DNA of 64,000 nucleotides from Ophiosphaerella korrae (taxonomy: Eukaryota > Ascomycota > Dothideomycetes > Pleosporales > Phaeosphaeriaceae). The notes below the pieces were generated by a model that saw nothing but the letters and a program-made list of their open reading frames with translations, searched no databases and had not been told where the DNA came from. Each line of letters begins with the position of its first letter. Within the stretch, counting starts at the first letter, position 1. The stretch is from contig JALNQF010000112.1 of the NCBI GenBank assembly GCA_028456385.1, positions 62,001-126,000 of the forward strand. The letters run 5' to 3'. The position numbers were made by a program, and so were the translations under genes. Positions 33,482 through 44,122 of this stretch are shown one piece after another.

Positions 33482-36205
33482 GTAGTTAATCCGCGTTGAT
33501 GTTATTTTGTATAAAATGAATCAAGAACAAATATAGAGAAGAATTGGAAAAGTCGAATGCGCAAGGCCAAGCTGGACACTACCTGCGGTTTATACTTGCA
33601 GGTCATCGCTTTAATATGCAGTGCTTCAACTATCCCTGTGTCTTAGTGGTGCGCGATACAATTCCTTCTTGGGTAAGTATACTGAGCGGCTCTTGAAGAG
33701 CAGAACCACACAGATAGCAAGCGCTAATTTGCATTCCAAGGCGAGTCGCACAATGTATCGGCTTAGACAGGAATGGAATTGAACCTAAACTGAATGGGGG
33801 AACCCGGCGTTTTCTGCCCGAGAAAGAGAACGGGAAAGTCGCCCGAGCTTTCTGAACACCATCGGGAGAACCTCGGTAATCACTTGACTATCGTTCAATC
33901 CTAGGCGTGATATCTGATTTGGTTGTAAGGGTTTCTTCAGCCTATTACCCAGGGCCCTACCTGTTTCTCAACGTTTTAAATTAACCGGTGGGCTTTAATA
34001 AACTAGTCCGACGCAAGTGGTGTAGAGCCAAGAGGATTACAGAATTGTGATTCAAAGTTTTGGAAAACATCGGCAATTACGGTGAGCAGGATGTGAATCT
34101 AATGAGATGAACATGTATTGCAAGTATAATGTCTTAAGTTGAGAATTGTAACACCATACTGCGCTACGCAACGTTTACGACTATATAATAAGTATAAATG
34201 CAAGCTACTCGAGGGTTAGAGAGTGATATGCTGCGTCAGGAGCAGTATATTTCCAATATCATAGCATGTCTAGGACAACCGAAACAGCGTCTTGCCAACC
34301 CCAGGTGCCTATGGGATATATACTATCTGTGCAAAGTAAGAGTCTGCTAATATCATCAAATATGAACGTGCCATCGGCTACGTCCTATGATGTCGATGGC
34401 AAAAATCTCATTTGTTTATGTAAATTCTCTCGATGCTAATCTGGAGGCCTTCTCGGGCAAACACTTGGGCTCTAAGTGTGTGTAAATAGTAGTTAGCGCG
34501 GATCTCCACCGATGGCTGACAAAGAGATTTGATAGTCGCGGCCTGTGTCGAGAATACTCTTGGCACCACTCCCGCTAAAATCTTTCAAGGGAATGAATAA
34601 AATCCCCGAAAGATAAAGGTACTATGCAAGGGATTGGGCAGATGATGCGGGCTGGGAGGCCTCGTAGGACAAACAAGAGGATAGAACTGATTTCCAATGC
34701 GAAGTCAGGTAATTGAGATATATACGCACTTGTCTTGCGACTTCCAGCAAGACCAGTATATAGCCTCTCCTACGGCAAAGCCAGTTTTATTAGGGTAGGA
34801 TGGTTGGGAAGAGGTTGGAAAGCAAAATTTACGCATATAGATTGCTGACATCAAGTAACACCTTGTATGAAGTGTTGACGACTTCGCAGCAGCTTCAATT
34901 GTATCAAGTAAACCCGAAGTGAAAGTGACATTGAGCTTCCAAGAGGCCTCCATTTCCCATGATGATACCAATGCGACGCTAAGCGGCGACAAAGCAAGTG
35001 TGCGCTGCTGTAAATGACTTCGCGTCAACTTGGACGTAGGATGCGTTAAATGCGGATGCTATTGAGCTGATTGCACATACTAAAAGTGCGATACATGTTT
35101 CTCAGTCCTAGCTTGGTCCCTCCAGGAATATACGATGTGCCGCCTGACAAATTCTCGCTCCGTCAAGCATGGGATTCTTGGAATGCGTGAATTGGAAGAA
35201 TCGATAAGATCGTACAAGAGATTGTCTTGGTGTAGTGAGAACTAAAGACATTATTGGCTGAGGCAGGCGACGTTTGGTTCTGCGATTCCACATACGTAGC
35301 CAGCACTTCTCGAGGTTAGGTCGACTTTTTATGTTGATGCTTAAAGACCTTCTAGGGCAGGAGCTCCTCAGCTGCAAGGCAAAACTCTCGCGCCCGTCCA
35401 TCTGATGGCGAGTAGTTCATTCTTCTAGTTATTGTACTTGTTAGTATATTGGGCTTCAGAGTACTCTAATGGTTCGGGGTTCATTGAACTACAGGTGCTT
35501 GCGATGTTTTCCCATTGTTCTGCAGTGAGTGGGATACTGGAAGCGATATCGGTGATACGCTTGCCAGTTCTAGTGCTTGCCGAAACGCGTTAGAGAACTT
35601 GGGACGGATGGAGTCGTGATTAGGAAATCTCGCGTGACCTTCTGACACATGAACAGAGGGTAGAGTGGGACGAGCTGATGTAACGAAACAGGGTATCCAA
35701 ATACATGCAGCTGGATTGAACTAATTAGCCGGCCTAACACGGGTAAACCTCGGGCTCCCCGCTTTTCGCTTAGATGTGGAGTTCTGATGCTTGTGCGCAG
35801 TACCTTTTCCACTTCTTGGCCAAGAAGCAATACGCTGCTCCATGCAAACTGATAGTCACGGATGCTCCGAAGTCGTCTCATGCAGATATTCTAGGGCACA
35901 TGCGGAGCGGATTCATTCCGCGAAATGTCAATTCCACGTGCCCTTGGTCATGTATAGCTACCGAAGACCAAGACCGAAGTGGCCACCCTTGGCACTCCAA
36001 CGGTGCTCCCGCAAGCAATGCCGAATATTCGACAGCTTGGAAGATATGCATAAAAGCCTGGATTATCGACAAATCTTTGAAGACTAAGGCAATTCATACC
36101 TCCTGATAGAGCTCGCGACGAATTTCATCATTATCTAGGCAATATCGCCCCACAAGAACGTAGTATCCTGCGCTTAGACTACATATCCTCATCTAGCCTA
36201 CCATC
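33482..36205. other. 2.7 kb gene-free gap
   Basis: Three minus-strand frames of about 100 codons (34705-35028, 35108-35401, 35570-35881) could be fragments of one decayed gene, but I could not assign a family. The part nearest 36.2 kb is the promoter of the transporter. No repeat structure is evident. Confidence 0.35.
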
Positions 36206-37937
36206 ATGGATGACAAGAGCCCTTCCACTTTTAGGGATGAAAAGCTGGGAAGGACTGAAAGTATAAAACTTCATTGTATCGAGGAGGACAAGACAGCTGA
36301 ACAGGAGTTGAGCTTTAAATTTATAATTCGTAATCACAGAAGCTTAGTTTGGTGGTGTTTCTACTTTGCGATGTTCGCTATAGGGTGGTAAGCACATACA
36401 AGCCCGCCGGGATTTCGACAGTAAAGCACTAACCATTGCTCAGGGGATTCGATGCTCAAGTCAATGGCGCTATGATCGCTGTACCAGCTTTTCGCCGCGA
36501 TTTTGGTTACATCCTTGATGGCCAGGCTGTCCTCCCGGCGAAATGGCAGTCGGCTTTTAATGTAGTCGGGGCGATTGGCCAGTTCTTTGGGGGCTTCATG
36601 TGTAGTGCTATTGCGGACAGGATTGGCCGCAAGAAGTCCGTGGCAATCGGTATTGTCGTTTGTGCTGGTGGAATAATTGGTCAAATTGTTACTACCACCA
36701 AAGGAGGGTTCCTTGGGGCTAAGTTGGTACTGGGCTTGGGATTGGGCTTTTACCTAACTCTTGGCCCACTTTGTTGCTCAGAGGTATGTATATATCACAG
36801 TGCGACAGCCCAAATTATGCCTAGATATACAGACCCTAATGTGTTCGTGTAGATAACTCCAGTCGTTCTTCGTGGAATTTCGACGACAGGCATCAATCTC
36901 GGTATCGCTCTCGGGCAACTTGTTTCCAATGGTATTATCAAAGGTTTTGGGGAGCGGGATGATCGTTGGGCCTACCGCGCTCCATTCGCCTTTCAACTCT
37001 TCTTCGTAGTATTTATAGCAGTCGGTCTGGTCTTCGCGCCTGAGTCACCATGGTTTGTTGGCCATCCCTCATTTCTTTATAGTGTACTTATCACATCCAC
37101 AGGTGGCTTATTCGAAACGACCGTATTGAGGATGCCCGCAAATCCCTCCGCAAGTTGTATGGTTCTGGAGTAGACCTTGACACCAAAATCCTAGCTATGC
37201 GTTCAACAATCGAGAAAGAGAACATCGAGAGGCAAGACGGCTGGCTAGACTGTTTCCGGGGTACCAATCTTCTCCGCACCGGTATTTCTTGTGGTGTGTT
37301 CGTTGGCCAGCACCTGGTTGGTATCATCTTCGTTCTCGGTTATGGCACCTACTTCTTCCAGCTCGCTGGCCTCCCAGACTCGCAAGCCTTCAATTTAGGC
37401 GTCGGTGTCACGGCCTGCGGCGTTTTCGGCAACATTTGCTCGTGGGGACTCGTAAACACCACTGGCAGGCGAAAGGTATTCATTGGTGGTATGGCGGTGC
37501 TCACTGTTATCCTCTTTTTGATTGGCATTATGGACTTTGTTCCCACTAGTGGTGCCAAATGGGTTCAATCGTCGCTCACTGTTATCTACGCCTTCGTCTT
37601 TTTCCTCACTATTGGCGCGATCGCCTACGTACTCCTAGGCGAAACATCCTCCACGGCCCTACGTGCGCGCACCACAGCATTCGCAACAGCAACACAAGCG
37701 GTCATGGGAATCGCTATGAATGTTGCTATTCCTTACATGGTGAATCCAGACGAAGCGAACTTGAAAGGAAAAGTTGGATTTGTGTTTGGCGGGCTTGCGC
37801 TGTTCGGTACGGCCGTATCGTACGTATACATTCCAGAGCTCAAAGGCCGGACGTTTAACGATATTGATACTATGTTTACGCAAGGCGTGAAACCAAGAAA
37901 GATGGGTACTTATATAATTCATGAATCAGAAACCTAG
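36206..37937 (+). CDS. MFS sugar transporter (sugar porter family, 4 exons)
   Basis: Twelve-helix plasma-membrane sugar:H+ symporter. Model: 36206..36387, 36444..36783, 36853..37052, 37103..37937, 518 residues. Motifs: GFDAQVNGAMIAVPAF (helix 1), WQSAFNVVGAIGQFFGG, the sugar-porter ADRIGRKKSVAIG loop, the APESPWWLIRNDR block split by intron 3 at the PESPW|W site, the QHLVGIIFVLGYGTYFFQLA helix 7 region, and the C-terminal PELKGRTFNDID equivalent of PETKG. Introns (56, 69 and 50 bp) have good GTAAGC, GTATGT and GTTTGT donors. The gene is intact, in contrast to the related transporter at 26.4 kb. Substrate is not predictable by eye; the alpha-glucoside/maltose subfamily is most similar in style. 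Confidence 0.92.
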
Positions 37938-38464
37938 AATAATGGCAGAATTGACTGATATATACGGGAGCAAGACCCTTTCGTTTATACATTTTAGTAC
38001 TAGTGATAGGAAATTGAGATAGTTGAGTGCGACCAGGATATATTAGTAGCAAAGCATATTTTCGATTACCCATTGTAATCTGCCGCCTTGATGCCTGTGA
38101 CCGGGGCAAGTCTATGACGTGGATAGTAGTGCTGCAGCATCCGATAGAGTAGGATGAGGGATTCAAATTGGTAGCTTTCATTAGCTATAACTATTGAATA
38201 TACGTGTGACCTGCTGGCGCCCTGAAATAATTGCGTAGGTACCGCAGTTATGATAGACTAGATATATTCTGTATTGGGCTCACGGACCAAACTAAGTATT
38301 TCTCTTTGAAGCTAAGCTGTGTACGCAGCTGTGGCTCAGGGTTGTTAGCATGTCTTTCCATCGAAATCAATCATCGACTGCGTCGCTTTTCGTCCAATTG
38401 AATACGCACTTGCTCCTTCAAGTCTTATTGATCAACCCTAGCACCACCGTTACAATATCTTACA
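37938..38464. other. Intergenic region
   Basis: About 530 bp with no supported gene, including the transporter 3' flank. Confidence 0.4.
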
Positions 38465-38917
38465 ATGCCAAAACCTATGGCCTTGTCGGACGAGGGTTTC
38501 GGCTCCGTCTTCGTAACCGGCGGCTGTGGATTTCAATTCCACCACTTCGTTGCCGACATAATCGAAGCTGAGCCCAACTGTAAATTCCAGGCTTTTGATA
38601 TCGATACCAAGAGATCGTCACACCGTCATGCCTCCGCAACTTAAATCATTGGTGATATTGCCAACTCGCCTGATGTCGATACTGCCTTCAGCAACATAAA
38701 GAGCTGGCCGCGTTTTATCTTCCATACGGCCTGTCCGCCATCAATGAACCAGAACCAACGCCTTCCTTGAAGCGTGAATATCGAGGGTACACAGAATATT
38801 TTAGCCTCTGCTGATCGTGTCAGAGGTGTGGGCGCTTTAGTGCTTACATCCATCGCTTCAGTTGGCTACGATGGCGTTGCGGAATTGAAAGAGGTAAAAG
38901 AGCTACTAGTAGCATAG
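38465..38917 (+). pseudogene. 3beta-hydroxysteroid dehydrogenase/Erg26-like SDR remnant
   Basis: N-terminal half of an extended short-chain dehydrogenase. After ATG 38465 come GFGSVFVTGGCGF (the GxxGxxG NAD site, with the last G altered to Q-F-H), FDIDTKRSSH, GDIANSPDVDTAF, FIFHTACPPS, VNIEGTQNIL and LVLTSIASVGYDG; the order and spacing are those of the sterol C4-decarboxylase Erg26 group. A TAA at 38642 and a TGA at 38768 interrupt the same reading frame, and it ends at 38917 before the catalytic YxxxK, so it is both stopped and truncated. Confidence 0.75.
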
Positions 38918-39336
38918 ATAAGTAGAGTTCCCATACTAGAGATGAGGGATGTGGTATGGGCTCTGTAAACCCCTTATCTCAGTAGCTTTTCAATCTTCGC
39001 GGCAAAAGTACTGCGCTAATGAAGCCGGGCGATCGTACTATTACTTGCACGCTGGGTGGGGGCTGATGGGAGAAGGCTGGCTATGAAGGTAACGAACCTA
39101 ACAGCGGCGTGGAAGAAGGGAAGGTATGTGATGCGGGAAGGGATAGGACCATAAACTTAGGTATAGAGAGAGGTATTATGTAGTATCAAGTTATGCACCC
39201 TTAGGGCTATGGAAACTAACGCTATAATGTGCTAATTTACCACGTAGTATACTTTACTACCCATTTAATATGACCGTGATACATGCCGTAGACGGCATGT
39301 AGCAGCTCGCTAGAAGACCCAAAAGCTCGGATTATG
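38918..39336. other. Intergenic region
   Basis: About 420 bp, A/T-rich toward its right end; no gene or repeat seen. Confidence 0.4.
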
Positions 39337-41528
39337 CTACATTTGGGCAGGCCTGAAGGTAAATTGCTCAAGCTTATTAAATTGTAGTTGTAAATCTCTC
39401 CATATAATAGATTTCTGCCTTATAGTATCTTCGAAGGACACGATCAAAAGCTGGCCTAATTCAATCTTCCCCGCTGATTGATTATGGACCAAGTTACCTG
39501 TATCAGCAATTACGCACGAAGTTCTATAAGCTGAAATAAAAGCTAATATCCACGCAATAAGTATAGTCATACTTATCACCTTTGGAAATTTTGCCTCGAG
39601 CATCGTTTCAGTGAAGCTCGACACCATTGGCATCCACGAAAACAATCCTATGTCGACAATGTCTGGAATGTGCTTGTATTTCTGGGTCTTCTTTCTTAAA
39701 CTTTACCATAGGTAACCTATAGTCTCTTTGGTCAAGCGCTATTGCGTCGCAGAGGCCATCGGACATTTTATGATGGGTAACATCGGAGAGATCCAATCTT
39801 AGAGGCACTAAAGTGGTATCTCGAACGAATTTTGCTGTTGAAAACTTTAGAGCAACCCACACCAGAACAGTGGCTATCGTCATCGTCAGCTGCATCGAGA
39901 GCCAGACCAGTAATTTGCCGCGATCTACGCTGGCCCTGATCATTGGGATGGCTCGCCTGTACGTGCCGTTCTCTGAGACACGCAACATTGTGACCGCCGA
40001 ACTCCAAGCCGCATGATACCCCAGAGTCATGGCATTTATGGTGTATTGCTCGATGGAGCTATTCCTCCCAAGCCAGGGTCTCGTGAAATCCAACGATATG
40101 GCAGACTTCAGCACTTCCGATAGCATGTTCGTTGCTATGGGAGCGATCCAGTCTTGAATCACTCTTGCAAAATCTTGGGTAGTTTTGCATGTAGCCGAAG
40201 CGTGATTAAATCCGATGAGGCCTATATGACAATCCGTTCCATGGAAGATCCCTGCCTGTATGGTTGCGACACCGACTTGGTAACAATCAACTGACCATTC
40301 TTTCCCAACTGAGTACTCTATGGCTGCTTGTTCTGAGCTAGGTATACTCGCAAAGTATGGCGAATCGCGTGGACAAGAGGTTCTGTCTGGGGACCCAGTA
40401 CCGCTATATTGGTTGATCTTAATACCAACAAGTCTCTCACCGACATTTTTTTTTGGCTTTTTTAGGAAACTCCTTCGTCGGATCCCATTCGTCCTTTCTC
40501 ATCATGATCACAGATCCGCTCGCCCTGCTCGGACCGTTGGCACGAGAACCTACATAGTCCGAATTCTCAGTGAACGTTATGTTCTTGGTCCGGTTATCAG
40601 ATCTTGCATCAATCCATTGAATTTTGACATCGAAATATGGTAGAATCAGATCTATGGTACTATTTGTGGTCATAACCTCAGCCATAGGCAAATAAAAATA
40701 CCTCCTCAGAGGAATACCGGTGGAGGTGAAAGCATATTCTGGGCTGGCTCCAGTCCAGATTACGGAGGTCATCAAACTAACCATTTGCCATTCAGGCGCT
40801 CTCAACCCCCAGAAGTCGCCAGCATCCATAGACCCTATCGGTAATTCGATCGGGGCAGGGAAGTCGAGATCTCGTGCCCATGGGTCCCAAGCGAGGGACG
40901 AATTTGCGACGGGCGCAGCAAAATTTGGCGGCCACAAGAAAACCATCGCCACCATTGTCCAAACCAGCCATGCTACACATTCCTTGGTCTTCGGTCGGAA
41001 AACCACAGGAATTCGGTAATTGTTTAGATGAGATATCTCGCTAAGCTTTAATCCTCTGGTCTCGAGGAGAACGAGGGCTATTGTCCAAACCAAAGGTGCA
41101 GTACAGCAGGCCGCCACAACGCGGAGCAAGACTAGTGCAAGAGATAGAAGACCGTTAATTTGTGTCTGGAAAAGTGGACTCCCGAGTCCGAATATTGACG
41201 CTGGCGTTCCCGGGCGGAAGTTGCGACCATCAACCCATTCTGTCATCCATACCACCAAAGCAACGCTTCCTAAGGTATGGAGAATGAACAAATAGGAACT
41301 CTTGATCTTGCTCCATATTCTAATGTTGTCTTTGCGAGGTTTACATAAAAAATATTTGTCACCGTCAATCAAGTTGTCAGTGGAGAGGTACTGTGAATGG
41401 GTGGAATGAGGCTGGACATTGTCAAGATTTATGGAGTGTTTATCGTGCGGCGAGTCACTCCAGATCGGTGAGCGCTGTTCTTCAAAAGCTCCTAGTTCTA
41501 CCGGAGAGTATTTGCTGTGATGTGCCAT
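39337..41528 (-). pseudogene. Multi-pass membrane protein of unknown family, two frameshifts
   Basis: Begins at ATG 41528 (AHHSKYSPVEL) and runs about 364 codons with helices such as LFILHTLGSVALVVWM, GLLSLALVLLRVVAACC and ECVAWLVWTMVAMVFLW, then several NxS/T sequons. At a run of nine T (A on the coding strand) at 40446-40454 the frame is lost; reading resumes one frame over and stays open to about 39.69 kb, including LLVWLSMQLTMTIATVLV. A second shift near 39690-39700 leads to the final membrane segment (VISMTILIAWILAFISAY) and the stop at 39337. The whole would be about 730 codons. I do not recognise the family. The T9 shift could be a sequencing error; two shifts make decay more likely. 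Confidence 0.6.
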
Positions 41529-41699
41529 GGTCAAATGTTGTGGAGCACAAGCTTATTGTTTATAATGTGTTGTCCATAACCATCATGAAGGAATGCTAGC
41601 TCTTCTACCTTTCCACCGTGGCTGTATGACTACATTTTGCCATGACCCTGCATTAGTGAGACCAGTAATAGTTAACTGACGGAGTTGATGGGCGGCAAG

Positions 41700-41975
41700 C
41701 TAAAAAGTGACTACAAAGTCGGGTGGTGGTGGGCGTGAGGGACAATACAGTCAGCTATGCATTGATCACAGCATAGAAGAGGGTAGAGTTACAGTAGTAG
41801 TTGTACCCTACAGAGCGCATGCAAAACAGGTTGACATCAAATTAAAGTGTTCTGAGTGTGATCTACCCATGTTCTTGTGGATAGAATCCGATAAAACGTC
41901 ATCTACACACGCAAGGACAACTAGATTTAGTGGCACTAACGACAACAAGATGATTCTGCCACTCACTATCCAACG
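41700..41975 (+). pseudogene. Possible fragment of a RecQ-like (telomere-associated) helicase
   Basis: The phrase GRVTVVVVPYRAHAKQ resembles the VVVVPYRAL motif of ascomycete subtelomeric RecQ-like helicases, followed by a FLWIESD segment where those proteins have a tryptophan-containing strand. No other helicase motif is visible. Weak call. Confidence 0.3.
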
Positions 41976-41977
41976 AA

Positions 41978-42433
41978 GTGATCTGCCAAGTTTGCATCAA
42001 ACTAAAGCTGGGATACTTAACTCCCTATTTGAAGAACGGAATCGCACATATTACCTTGCAGCTCGTACTGGTTATCGATTATCCAAAAAAAGGATTCCTC
42101 GAACAGCTCAAAGATAACAAGATCCGCATTCTCAGTGATGCTAGTGTTTACACACTCGAAATAAGTAACAAAGCTTTGTTCAAGACTTGGATGTACATAG
42201 ATACTGCGCTACCGGCGGCTGTATACTTCGGTGCCGACAATCGAGCCTGGGTTTGCTACCGTGGTACCAAGGCGCCAGTACCTTTGCTAGCCACCCCATT
42301 GGCTGACGATCTGGAAAATTATCTCGCGTATCTGGATGAAGCGCATACGCGGGGTATAGGTCTGAAACTCCCTAAAAATGCTTGTGGTGCGCTAATACTT
42401 GCCCTTGGGCAGACCAATGATCATACAGTGTAA
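41978..42433 (+). pseudogene. Fragment of a large fungal DUF3638/DUF3645-type protein
   Basis: The block VYFGADNRAWVCYRG, then LLATPLADDLENYLAYLDEAHTRG and LKLPKNACGALILALGQTNDHTV matches the characteristic 'LDE(A/C)HTRGTDLKLP' segment of very large fungal proteins annotated as ubiquitinyl hydrolase-like. Only about 150 codons remain of a family thousands of residues long. The frame opens at ATG 41978 but the true domain begins later. It is a stranded exon fragment. Confidence 0.55.
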
Positions 42434-43495
42434 GGTGAGCAGAAATATTTAATCACGAGATATTCAAAATAACGTTAGACTTAGCTGCCACGCGCCTCCG
42501 ACAACTTAGAACCACTCAATCTGTTTGTTTCTTTGCCTTTCCAGAAACTCATCTGTCCCTCCTTGAGATGAACGATAATGAAAAAATTAATTCTTCTCAT
42601 GTTGTTCGTAGGTTATTGGAGCAGACGTGCTGTGCGAACGAACAACTTCAAAACTTATATATCTCCCAGGGTACTGACTTCTGCACCCGCATGAATACAG
42701 AATAGGAAAATACAGCTTTTCTCTCTGATCCTCGGGACAGAAGTGCATATACGGATGTGCTCCAACACTCTGAACAAACACTTGAGCAATTATATGGAGG
42801 CCGTACGGAAGATATTCAGCGTCGTAATCGGGAAATAAGCTCGATTCATCACCTGCCACGAATATACTTAGGTATGTGAAATCGCCACCACTAGCAGGGA
42901 GGACGGCCGACCTGCTCCGGCCATACCCTTGTCAAGCGGCGCATATATTTTCTGGCGTCAACGGAGATAGTCTTTAAACCAGACGTCGTTGCAAATTCGC
43001 TTGGGTGAGCGAGCACTCACTGCAGGAACTAGAATGGACCCCTGCAGCTTGTTAGAATATACGGAGATGGGTCCCAGGGATCACAGCTCTACAGCGGGAA
43101 AAGGGTCTCGCAGAAGCTAAATTAGGTACGACCGAGGGGCTGGGCTTTGCGGTATTGATATTCGGCGTGTCACTAGTTAGCATTAGCGGAGTTGGCGGCC
43201 AATCAGCGCGGATCGTTGTACAAATCTACATGACGCTATGTGCTACGTCTCTCCCTTACAGCAACTAGAGCCGTGGTACAACTGCGACACGCATACGACA
43301 CATGCGACAAAAAAACTTTTCCCGATATACTTATAATATAGATTAGCCTAAAAAAGTTATAATCTACTAACTTAATACCTCTAAAAGAAGGAACTTAATA
43401 TCTCTACCAGGCTAATCCTAGAGAAATATTAGAGAGAGGTATAATACTCCATAAACTACAATCCTATCCTATCTATATAGGATATACTCTAGCTC
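42434..43495. other. Gap with RIP-like AT-rich stretch at its right end
   Basis: No gene supported. From about 43318 to 43495 the sequence is dominated by TA and nearly lacks CpA/TpG, like the terminal block of the window. Confidence 0.5.
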
Positions 43496-44122
43496 TTAAT
43501 TGCATCTATAAGAGCTAATCTGATCATTGATATTAGGAGCGACAGTGTTAAAGTCCTGGATACCAGGGTTGGTGAAGGTAAGGAAGGTGCCGAAGCAGCC
43601 GGCGTCCCTACGGTTTCGTGAAAATTAGCTGACAAGGGCTCCCACATAGTTATTTAGATACCTGATAGAAACTTACGAGAATACCTGGCAGGTAAATCCC
43701 TTATCAGGACCAGCAGAGCTAATGCTATCTTGGAACGGAGAAAACAAGTTGTCTAAGTCTGTGTCAGTGGCGCTCTCTCAATAGCATCACGACGGCTATT
43801 AGTTTCTTACTGCAGACGCCAGTAGTGAATTGCAGGTTCTGGCAAGTACCGGCAAAGTTCCTATTAGTGCAGACGAAGAGATGGCCGGCTGCACGCCTAG
43901 TGCATTCGGTCAGCATGTTTTTCGTACGGCTGGGGTTAAAAGTTGAGATTACTTCTCCAGATCACGTTTCTCGGCATCAGCAGGTGACTGAGCTACAGTC
44001 AAACTCGTGGCAACGGGAGCATCTTTGGCTCGGATTTTGAGACCTGGTGAGAGGTTGTTGACAGCGGCACCGAAAGCGGCTGAGGAAAGGCTAAGGGCCA
44101 CAGCGAGGTTTTTGAACTGCAT
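43496..44122 (-). pseudogene. Small secreted cysteine-containing protein, degenerate
   Basis: Starts with a good signal peptide (MQFKNLAVALSLSSAAFGAA), then a polar stretch ending KRDLEK, a Kex2-like site, followed by a stop. Beyond the stop, frames show NFAGTCQNLQFTTGVCSKK, SSAGPDKGFTCQ, CFGTFLTFTNPGIQDFN and the closing ISSYRCN with TAA at 43498-43496. That cysteine and Phe-Asn pattern is typical of small secreted proteins of plant-associated Dothideomycetes. At least two stops and two frame changes separate the pieces, so it is a dead secreted-protein gene; function is unknown. Confidence 0.6.

Noticed and set aside
34705..35881. Three minus-strand frames considered as a decayed cytochrome P450
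   Set aside because: No haem-binding FxxGxRxCxG, ExxR or other diagnostic motif could be found.
40437..40460. Programmed ribosomal frameshift at the T9/A9 run
   Set aside because: A second shift 750 bases downstream makes decay or sequence error simpler explanations.
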